This document shows positions 1 through 6,392 of a stretch of DNA of 42,271 nucleotides, piece after piece. The first letter of the stretch is position 1. The number at the start of each line of letters is the position of its first letter. The DNA comes from RGIG3159 sp045640565 (GTDB taxonomy: Bacteria > Bacillota > Clostridia > Oscillospirales > Oscillospiraceae). Under the pieces are notes generated by a model. It ran no database searches, had not been told where the DNA came from, and saw only the letters and a list, made by a program, of their open reading frames with translations. The DNA lies in the NCBI GenBank assembly GCA_045640565.1, contig JAZUFG010000066.1:1-42271 (forward strand), written 5' to 3'. The position numbers and the translations under genes are program-made.

Positions 1-29
1 CCGACTTTCCCTCGGCCGACTTCTTTACA

Positions 30-407
30 TTATCCGAATAAAGCTTTATTGATTTCTCTGTCGGCAGGACAGAAATCATAATTTCCGATTTCTTCCTTCC
101 GGATCCACCTCGAATCGCAGTGCTCCAAAAGCTGAGGCTCCTGCTCCCCTGCGCTTGCCTTGAAAAGACTCAGGTGAATCGTCATCTCCGGGTATTCGTG
201 ACTCGTTTCATAGAGAAGCTTTTCCAGCTTCAAGTCCAGATTCAGTTCTTCCCGGCACTCCCGAATCAAGGCAGTTTCCAAGTCTTCCCCCGGCTCCACC
301 TTTCCGCCCGGATATTCCCAAAGCAACGCCCGGGACTTTCCCTCCGGCCGCCGGCAAATGAGAAAGTTCTCCCCGCGGCATATCATAGCCGCGACAACTT
401 CAAGCAT
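30..407 (-). CDS. Nudix hydrolase (MutT-like)
   Basis: A 125-residue protein, the usual size of MutT-type Nudix hydrolases, which cleave nucleoside diphosphates linked to another moiety (for example oxidised dGTP). The Nudix box is clear at about residues 34-57: GGKVEPGE, then REC, then REEL, matching G-x5-E-x7-RE-U-x-EE, so the metal-binding glutamates are present. The segment before it (CRRPEGKSRALLWEYPGG) is typical of the 8-oxo-dGTP diphosphatase group. The ATG is preceded by AAAGGAG about 9 bases upstream. It lies 49 bases after the AAA-CYTH gene on the same strand and is probably cotranscribed. The exact substrate cannot be read from sequence. The 29 bases beyond the stop reach the window edge and show nothing recognisable. 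Confidence 0.9.
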   Translation of the reverse strand: MLEVVAAMICRGENFLICRRPEGKSRALLWEYPGGKVEPGEDLETALIRECREELNLDLKLEKLLYETSHEYPEMTIHLSLFKASAGEQEPQLLEHCDSRWIRKEEIGNYDFCPADREINKALFG

Positions 408-456
408 TCGGAAAGGCTCCTTTCATGCGCAAGCTTGTGAAAAACTCGCAGGATCT

Positions 457-1542
457 TTATATTTTGGCCAAAGAAGCATTCTTGTAGGCAGGATCGTCCG
501 TAACCTCCTGAAGGATTTCCAAGCCTTTGGGAAAACGAATCTCTTCATTCGGGTCGGACAATTCAATTTCCAGAATAGCTTTGTCATTCCAGAAAGGATA
601 GACATCAATCTCAAAATATTGATTGCCATCCATCAGGCAATATCTGTCCTTACGGATAGGACGGCGCGTGGGATCTGCCCGCATCAGGAGCTCCAAATAC
701 TCATCCTTGCTGAGTCTGCGCTCAATCTCAACCCGCTTCATTCCCGAAACGGCTCTCTTGCGGGTTTCATAATAAATATAATTCCCGTTCAGGCCCCTTT
801 GACGGATGCGGATCTCCTCCCCCTCGGGGGCAGTCAGGTAGGTCTGAATAATTTCCACCTTTTCACAGTTGGGAAGACTGGCAAGAGCCTGCAGGTCCGG
901 ATAGGCAATCAGGAATTTCCGCTCGATCTCGTAGGGAACCGGCTCTCCCAGAAAAGCCGTGATCTCCGAAATCAAATGCTTCATTTTCTCCTCAAAACCC
1001 TTTTTGTTATCAATGATTCGCAGGTGCGGATGCCCCGTCCAAGCTGCAATCAGCCTATCATCCACTGCCGCAGCCTGCTCCGGTGTTTCTGACCGGGCAG
1101 TGTTATTGGCAGTAGTATAAAACTCTCTTGCGCCCTTGGCGGCAGTTACCAAATGGAAAACCGCATCATAATGGTCCCGGAGCTCAATTTCATTGGTTCC
1201 AAGATCCTTCATCACATCGTCAAATTCCTCTTTTGTCGTAAATGCCTTTCCATCCAAGGTTCCCCGGTCATAGACGATCAAAACCTTTTCCGCATCCATA
1301 TATTGGGCTGCCTGCTCAAAAACCTTTTCCTTTTCCAACTGCAGACGGACCTGACACCTCTGGTAATCTGCGGGTGAAACGCTTGCTCCCGCCTTCACTC
1401 CCGCAGTAATCAATTCCGTTGCCGTTTCTCCCACGAAGATGACTTTATAGCCTCTTTGCGTAAAAGCATTTTGAATCCAGCTCATGCCGGTGGTCTTTCC
1501 GGCACAGGGCCCGCCGGTTACAACGATCTTATTAACTGTCAT
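457..1542 (-). CDS. AAA-type ATP-binding protein fused to a CYTH domain
   Basis: A 361-residue two-domain protein. The N-terminal part (residues 1-195) is a P-loop nucleoside-kinase-like domain with Walker A GGPCAGKT (10-17) and a YDRG motif near residue 92. The C-terminal part (about 204-361) begins with the CYTH signature EIERKFLI (205-212), whose ExExK acidic/basic triad binds triphosphate and metal in CYTH phosphatases and adenylyl cyclases. The start at 1542 is preferred over an in-frame ATG at 1575 because AGAGGAGAAG lies just upstream of it. The substrate is unknown; a role in nucleotide or triphosphate metabolism is inferred from the domains and from the adjacent Nudix gene. The order zinc-ribbon gene, this gene, Nudix gene suggests one transcript. 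Confidence 0.88.
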   Translation of the reverse strand: MTVNKIVVTGGPCAGKTTGMSWIQNAFTQRGYKVIFVGETATELITAGVKAGASVSPADYQRCQVRLQLEKEKVFEQAAQYMDAEKVLIVYDRGTLDGKAFTTKEEFDDVMKDLGTNEIELRDHYDAVFHLVTAAKGAREFYTTANNTARSETPEQAAAVDDRLIAAWTGHPHLRIIDNKKGFEEKMKHLISEITAFLGEPVPYEIERKFLIAYPDLQALASLPNCEKVEIIQTYLTAPEGEEIRIRQRGLNGNYIYYETRKRAVSGMKRVEIERRLSKDEYLELLMRADPTRRPIRKDRYCLMDGNQYFEIDVYPFWNDKAILEIELSDPNEEIRFPKGLEILQEVTDDPAYKNASLAKI

Positions 1543-1566
1543 AGCTGTTCTTCTCCTCTGATAATA

Positions 1567-1585
1567 TCCCTGCATCCGACAGGGA
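1567..1585 (-). other. Small intercistronic hairpin
   Basis: TCCCTG and CAGGGA arms (6 bp) around a 7-base loop, between the zinc-ribbon and AAA-CYTH genes. No T tract follows on the minus strand, so it looks more like an mRNA processing or stabilising hairpin than a terminator. Confidence 0.35.
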
Positions 1586-1617
1586 TTTCCAATATAAATG
1601 TCTGTTAAAAAGCAGTT

Positions 1618-2220
1618 TTATGTGGAATATATGCTCTCCGAAGGCGAGCCGTGAAAATGCTCTTCCCAGCCCTCTGGAAGGTAGTCTGAAATCACATCTG
1701 GAATAGCATCCTGCCAGTTTTCCGGAAGATAATCCTCTATATCCTCCCAATCAAAATTTTCCCAGCGGTCGTCATCCCAATCATCCCAGTCGTCATCCCA
1801 ATCGTCGTCCCATCTGTCACCGCTCTGCTGCCAGCCTCCGGACTTCCAATCAAAATCGATGGAATTGGGGTCTTTTCCGGAATCCCAATGAATATGAATC
1901 CCGGGAAACTGCCCCCGAACCCAATTAAAAAGGCGAACTGCAGCCCGAAATCTCAAGCCATAAAAAGAAACCGTCAGCAGGATCGCAATAAGGGCAATAA
2001 ACCAACCTTTTTTGTAAAAAGGCTTTTTCTTTGCTTTCTTTTCTTCCTCCCAGGCAAAATATTCATAGCTATCGAAATGATTTCCCTTTTCCGCATTAAG
2101 CGGTTCTTCGTTTGCTTCTTCTTTGTAAACTCTTTCGGATTCTGTCGGCCTCTTATAGCCGCATTCCGGGCAAAACTTAGCGTTTTCAGGTAATTCCGCT
2201 CCACAGTTTCTGCAATACAT
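1618..2220 (-). CDS. Zinc-ribbon single-pass membrane protein with Asp/Trp-rich tail
   Basis: A 200-residue protein. It starts with a CxxC...CxxC zinc ribbon (YCRNCGAELPENAKFCPECG, residues 2-21), followed by an acidic linker, a basic stretch (KKAKKKPFYKKG), one hydrophobic segment (GWFIALIAILLTVSFYGL, about residues 73-90) and an external tail. That tail contains a low-complexity block of repeated D-D-W units and ends in WxDxI/DYLPE-type repeats. By the positive-inside rule the ribbon is cytoplasmic and the acidic tail outside. The start at 2220 rather than 2256 puts the ribbon at the N-terminus and has AAGGAG just upstream. Zinc_ribbon_2 membrane proteins are common in Clostridia and mostly uncharacterised; no function is assigned. 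Confidence 0.82.
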   Translation of the reverse strand: MYCRNCGAELPENAKFCPECGYKRPTESERVYKEEANEEPLNAEKGNHFDSYEYFAWEEEKKAKKKPFYKKGWFIALIAILLTVSFYGLRFRAAVRLFNWVRGQFPGIHIHWDSGKDPNSIDFDWKSGGWQQSGDRWDDDWDDDWDDWDDDRWENFDWEDIEDYLPENWQDAIPDVISDYLPEGWEEHFHGSPSESIYST

Positions 2221-2264
2221 AGTTCTCCTTATCTCCGCCGAAAGAGAAATTCCCATCCTTCATA

Positions 2265-2283
2265 GGCAGCTGCGCAGCCTGCC
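2265..2283 (-). other. Leader hairpin before the zinc-ribbon gene
   Basis: GGCAG/CTGCC arms enclosing the palindrome GCTGCGCAGC (2269-2278), about 45 bases upstream of the start codon. It lies in the presumed 5' untranslated region, downstream of the tandem-hairpin leader. Confidence 0.35.
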
Positions 2284-2319
2284 AAAAGCAAGCTACAAGC
2301 GTCTGCTCATGACCATAAT

Positions 2320-2366
2320 GCGGCATTTGCCGCGGGAATAAACCGCTGGGCGGTTTATTCAGCAGA
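2320..2366 (-). promoter_or_regulatory. Tandem-hairpin leader element, copy 1
   Basis: Reading the minus strand, a TATAGT -10-like hexamer (2371-2376) is followed by TCTGCTGAATAA. Then comes a perfect 10-bp hairpin (AATAAACCGC, 3-base loop, GCGGTTTATT; 2337-2359), a CCC linker and a second hairpin around GCGGCAAATGCCGC (2320-2333). The same arrangement occurs upstream of the LysRS, MFS and LacI genes in this window, always sense to the downstream gene. The upstream -35 is poor. Function unknown. Confidence 0.65.
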
Positions 2367-2446
2367 TATTACTATACACTATTTTTTATAAAAAGGAAAG
2401 ACAAAAGAATTACAGGCAGATTCCTCACAAAGGCTAAAAGGAAAGT

Positions 2447-2467
2447 GGGAGGACAATGTGTCCTCCC
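2447..2467 (-). terminator. Putative terminator of the amino-acid ABC operon
   Basis: A perfect 9-bp stem (GGGAGGACA/TGTCCTCCC) with a 3-base loop, followed on the minus strand by ACTTTCCTTTTAG. The T tract is interrupted, so termination efficiency is uncertain. It lies about 60 bases past the last gene of the operon. Confidence 0.55.
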
Positions 2468-2525
2468 GACTCCGGCAGTTTGGGATTTCCCTGTCTTTTT
2501 CCGGTTTCTTTACGAAAAACCGTTT

Positions 2526-3617
2526 TTATCCTTTAACGGATATCCGGTAATTTTTCTGGAAACCTGTATCTATAGCGGGTAAAAGCGCAAGGTTTTCTCC
2601 GGCATTGCGAATCAGCGAAAAGGAATAGCCTTCCTGTTCAATGTCAATTTCATAGTCCCCGTCATATCGAATATAGATGGCCGCATTTCCGGAATTCTCT
2701 GAAAACTCCAATGTAAACTCCATGCGGACAGAGTCTTTCAACGCCGGGAGGATGTTTTGTATGCAAAGCTCTTCAAAAATCACTTCTGCATTGTGTATCA
2801 TCCGTGCCGGCATCAAATTATTGTGTCCAAAGGTCACAATTCGGCCGTTAATCCCAATGAAATCCACATTTTTGGAAAGGACTTCTTCATTCAAGGTCCG
2901 GAGATGGTAGACATAGCGTCTGGTTTTTTCTTTCCGTGGGTGCTCAAAAATCTGCTCAGGCGTTCCATCTTCACAGATGCCCTGATCACACATAAAAAAA
3001 ACTCTATTGGAAATTTCCCGAGCAAAACGCATTTCGTGGGTCACGATCAACATTGTATAACCGGATGCTGCCAGATTTTTGATAACCGTCTCCACTTCAT
3101 GAACCAAGGTCGGATCCAATGCACTGGTCGGCTCATCAAAGAGGATGATTTCCGGCTCCATCGCGAGAGTTCGTGCAATGGCCACACGCTGCTTCTGCCC
3201 ACCGGAAAGCTCCCCCGGATAGTGAAGGGCACGATCAGCTAAGCCGACCAAAGACAGAAGTTTCAAGGCCTTAGGCAGGACCTCCTTCCTGTCCTTTTTC
3301 AAAATTTCCACCGGGCCAAACATCACATTCTCCAGCACATTCATATGTCCGAAAAGATTAAATGACTGGAAAACCATGCCGATTTTCTTATGTACCTCTG
3401 TCTCAGAAATGCCTTTTGCAGTAATTTCCTGTCCGTCCAGAAAAATCTGCCCGGAGGTCGGCTTCTCCAAAAGATTCAGGCAACGCAAAAAAGTGGATTT
3501 TCCGCAGCCGGAGGGTCCGATAATGGAGATGACATTTCCATCCTCAATGGTGACGTTAATGTCCTTGAGAATCGTTTGACCACCGAATTTTTTGGTTAGA
3601 TTTTTTACGGTAATCAT
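2526..3617 (-). CDS. Polar amino-acid ABC transporter ATPase with C-terminal extension
   Basis: The N-terminal 240 residues are a GlnQ/HisP-type ATPase: Walker A GPSGCGKS (34-41), Q-loop in MVFQSFNLFG, signature LSGGQ (137-141), Walker B/D-loop FDEPTSALDP (160-169) and the switch His in VTHEM. Family members normally stop near 240-250 residues. This one continues to 363 with about 120 extra residues shared with the second ATPase at 5268-6392. The extension contains AEVIFEELCIQNILP and a final SLIRNAGENLAL segment, faintly like the N-box and G2-box helices of a GHKL ATPase. The start codon overlaps the stop of the upstream binding/permease gene by 4 bases (ATGA), so the two are translationally coupled and presumably partners. 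Substrate not determinable. Confidence 0.92.
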   Translation of the reverse strand: MITVKNLTKKFGGQTILKDINVTIEDGNVISIIGPSGCGKSTFLRCLNLLEKPTSGQIFLDGQEITAKGISETEVHKKIGMVFQSFNLFGHMNVLENVMFGPVEILKKDRKEVLPKALKLLSLVGLADRALHYPGELSGGQKQRVAIARTLAMEPEIILFDEPTSALDPTLVHEVETVIKNLAASGYTMLIVTHEMRFAREISNRVFFMCDQGICEDGTPEQIFEHPRKEKTRRYVYHLRTLNEEVLSKNVDFIGINGRIVTFGHNNLMPARMIHNAEVIFEELCIQNILPALKDSVRMEFTLEFSENSGNAAIYIRYDGDYEIDIEQEGYSFSLIRNAGENLALLPAIDTGFQKNYRISVKG

Positions 3618-5167
3618 AATTCCCCTCCTCTTTCAACAGTCCCCGACAGTTCTTCCGGGATTTCTTTCCTTCGCTTTTTTCGCGGATCAGTGATTTGAAA
3701 AAGGAAATTCACAAAACAAATAGCAAGAATCGCAAAAAGGGCATAGAATATCGCTGCGGCAAATAGGGGCGAAAATGCATCGTAGGTCCGTGCCTGAACG
3801 ATATCCGATACTTTCGTCAAGTCCTGCACGGCAATGTATCCGACAATAGAGGAGAATTTAATGATACTGACGATTTCCCCCTTATAAACCGGGAGAAAAT
3901 GGTGCAATGCCTGTGGGAAAACGACCTTATAAAAAGCCTGTCTCGGGGAACATCCCAATGCAATAGCTGCTTCCCGTTGGCCTGCGTCAACAGTTTTTAC
4001 CGAGGTATCCATCAGTTCAAAGACCGAAACCATCATCAGTAAGGATAAAACGACAATAGAAACAGCTACTCCGCTGATTCTGACACCTGAGAAAACAACA
4101 TAATAGAAAATCATCAATAAGACAACAACCGGCGTGATGTTCAGAACGGTTGCAGCAATCCGGGTCAATAGATTCAGCACCCGTATCCTCTTCATATTCA
4201 GCCGATAGAGATAAAAACCGGAAACAGAGCCGATGACGACCGAAGCAAGCACGATTAATAGAGTAGTCCAGATTCCATTCACAAACATTTCCCACCGCTG
4301 ATCTTCCACGAAAGTGCGGTAAAAGTTGTTCTTTAAGCGATCAAAAACGCCGATCTTTTCCTCTTCTCCGTTGATTATCAAGAGGTGGGGCGATTCAAAA
4401 TAATTCTTTGAAAAGACCTTACTGGAATCCGGCTCCTTCTCCACCTGAATACCGCCGCCGGCAATATCAAAACGTCCGCTGCCATCCCCGGCAATCAGCA
4501 TGCTGAAAGGCATACCGACCGTGTTCAGACGGTATCCGTATTCTTTGCAGAAGCAGTCCAAAAAGTCTACATCAAAACCAGTGCATTCCCCATCCGAACC
4601 AATATAGCCGAAGGGCGGGGATTGGTATTCTATTGCAGCCGTCAACTCCGGGGCATTAGGATCTTCACTGCCATGACCGGTTTTTCTTCCCGGAGGATTT
4701 TCTACGAGCCAAGCTTCTTCCAAAAGCTCGTAAAGTCCGCTTTCCTCTGCGTGATCGATAAATGCATTCATTTCCTCCCTCAGTGCTTTTCCCTTTGCAT
4801 CATTGGAGAAGAGGAAGGAAAAATAAGCTTTTTCAAAGGGCGTTTCCAGCGTTTTCAGCCCTTCTTTTCCCTGAAAATTGTCATAGATAACTTTTGATGT
4901 CAGCACGGTGTCCCATCTGTTTGCTTTCAAGCCAACAATCAGATTGGGTACGCCGTTCATTTCCACCGTCTGCGCCAAAGGGAAGTTCTCCCGAATGATT
5001 CTTTCCGTGATGGTTGAATACCAGGATGCCACGGTACAGTCAGGTGAATTGAACTGCTCATAAGAGCTGACTGTCTCCACTGAACCTTTCCGACACCCGG
5101 AAAAAATCAAAAGAATTCCCAAAAAACAAAGCATGGCTATCGGCCTGCAACTAGGTTTTCTTCTCAA
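3614..5167 (-). CDS. Amino-acid ABC transporter binding-domain/permease fusion (second copy)
   Basis: A 517-residue lipoprotein fusion if started at the TTG at 5167, which gives MRRK, a hydrophobic core and lipobox FSGC with Cys25. An internal ATG at 5134 would remove the basic n-region, and the open frame to 5353 overlaps the preceding gene. The binding part runs from a lobe-II-like segment (about 35-155, ending LYELLEEAWLVEN) into a lobe-I-like segment (PPFGYIGSDGECTGFDVDFLDCFCKE region), the reverse of the usual order. The permease part has about five membrane segments and the EAA loop (EAAIALG...PQALHHFLP). The lobe-I part is more degenerate than in the paralogue at 6389-7918, lacking the TxxER motif. 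It is followed, with a 4-base overlap, by its ATPase. Confidence 0.85.
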   Translation of the reverse strand: MRRKPSCRPIAMLCFLGILLIFSGCRKGSVETVSSYEQFNSPDCTVASWYSTITERIIRENFPLAQTVEMNGVPNLIVGLKANRWDTVLTSKVIYDNFQGKEGLKTLETPFEKAYFSFLFSNDAKGKALREEMNAFIDHAEESGLYELLEEAWLVENPPGRKTGHGSEDPNAPELTAAIEYQSPPFGYIGSDGECTGFDVDFLDCFCKEYGYRLNTVGMPFSMLIAGDGSGRFDIAGGGIQVEKEPDSSKVFSKNYFESPHLLIINGEEEKIGVFDRLKNNFYRTFVEDQRWEMFVNGIWTTLLIVLASVVIGSVSGFYLYRLNMKRIRVLNLLTRIAATVLNITPVVVLLMIFYYVVFSGVRISGVAVSIVVLSLLMMVSVFELMDTSVKTVDAGQREAAIALGCSPRQAFYKVVFPQALHHFLPVYKGEIVSIIKFSSIVGYIAVQDLTKVSDIVQARTYDAFSPLFAAAIFYALFAILAICFVNFLFQITDPRKKRRKEIPEELSGTVERGGEL

Positions 5168-5267
5168 GATAAAACCCCCAAAATCGGCTTTGAAACATAA
5201 TAATACGAAACTGTGCACAAACGCACTTTTTCCCACAGGTCGGACGAAAGCGATTCCCGCCTTTTCT

Positions 5268-6392
5268 TCAGCGGTTTTCCTCTTTGACCCTGATGACCAT
5301 TTTCTTTCCGTTTCCGTCTTCCTCAAATGCAAGGCTTTCCGAGCAAAACTCAATCAGCCGATAGGAAAGGGGGTAATCTCTTTCCATATCCAGATCCAGG
5401 TTCCCCGCATGAATATCGACCACGGTCCCTTCACCTCTGGTGGAATAGGATAGATGGAAGCGGATCTCATATTTCCCGCTCCCCGTTCCTTCTTTTGCCC
5501 GTTTTTTATTCTCCGGAATCAGAATCTGGAAAACGATTTCCTCAAATAAGGCGATAACCCTTTCTTTTGTCTTCTGACCGAGACCGTTACGGAAAGCGAA
5601 TCTGTCAATCTGCGTATAAAACTCCAAAAATTCCGAGTCATCATCTTCTTCCGTAACCACACAATTGAATTCCTTGCTTTGCCTCACGAACTCAATTGTT
5701 TCCTGCTTTTTCGGATTATGGAAAATCTCTTCCGGGCTGCCGTCTTCGCAGATTCCCCCATTGCAGAGGAAAATGATTCTTGAGGAAACTTTCTCGGCAA
5801 ATTTCATGTCATGAGTCACCAGGAGAATGGTATATCCCTTTCCGCAAAGGCCCTGGATCGCTTTTTCTACCTCACCGACCATTGTCGGGTCCAAAGCGGA
5901 AGTGGGTTCATCAAAAAGGATAATCTCCGGATCCATGGCCAGAGTCCTTGCAATTGCAACTCTTTGTTTTTGTCCTCCGGAAAGCTCGTCCGGGTATTTC
6001 AGAGCCTCTCTTGCAAGACCCACCTTTTTGAGGAGCTCCATTCCCTTGTCATAGGCTTCCGAAGGTTTTATCCCTTTCAGCCGGATCGGCGCTTCGGTTA
6101 CATTCTCAATCACCGTAAGGTTGCTGAAAAGGTTAAAGTTCTGGAAGACCATGACTGCCTTTTGGCGCAGCTTGTTTAAGGGATAGTTCTTTGCGGTAAT
6201 CTCTTCGCCATCCACAAAAATCTGCCCGGAGCTTGGTTTTGTCAGCATATTTACCATACGCAGAAGGGTGGACTTTCCCGTACCGGATGGGCCGATAATA
6301 GAGACAATTTCGCCATCCCGAATCACCGCAGACAAATTCTCAATTGGTGTTATATCTTCAAACTCTTTTCGGATATTCCTAAACTCTATCAT
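5268..6392 (-). CDS. Polar amino-acid ABC transporter ATPase with C-terminal extension (first copy)
   Basis: A 374-residue paralogue of the ATPase at 2526-3617. The ATPase core is complete: Walker A GPSGTGKS near residue 34, Q-loop MVFQNFNLFS, signature LSGGQKQRVAIAR, Walker B FDEPTSALDP and switch VTHDMKF. From about residue 245 an extra 130 residues follow. They include RVIALFEEIVFQILIP, a beta-rich middle and the ending YPLSYRLIEFCSESLAF...GKKMVIRVK. The helix-strand order resembles the last part of an anti-sigma-factor-like GHKL domain, but ATP-binding residues are not evident; this is inference. The start overlaps the upstream fusion gene by 4 bases. The gap to the next gene (about 100 bases) is the only sizeable one in the operon. 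Confidence 0.92.
   Translation of the reverse strand: MIEFRNIRKEFEDITPIENLSAVIRDGEIVSIIGPSGTGKSTLLRMVNMLTKPSSGQIFVDGEEITAKNYPLNKLRQKAVMVFQNFNLFSNLTVIENVTEAPIRLKGIKPSEAYDKGMELLKKVGLAREALKYPDELSGGQKQRVAIARTLAMDPEIILFDEPTSALDPTMVGEVEKAIQGLCGKGYTILLVTHDMKFAEKVSSRIIFLCNGGICEDGSPEEIFHNPKKQETIEFVRQSKEFNCVVTEEDDDSEFLEFYTQIDRFAFRNGLGQKTKERVIALFEEIVFQILIPENKKRAKEGTGSGKYEIRFHLSYSTRGEGTVVDIHAGNLDLDMERDYPLSYRLIEFCSESLAFEEDGNGKKMVIRVKEENR

Noticed and set aside
5168..5353. N-terminal extension of the second binding/permease fusion
   Set aside because: It overlaps the preceding ATPase gene by 86 bases and puts 62 residues in front of a good lipoprotein signal; the TTG at 5167 explains the protein better.
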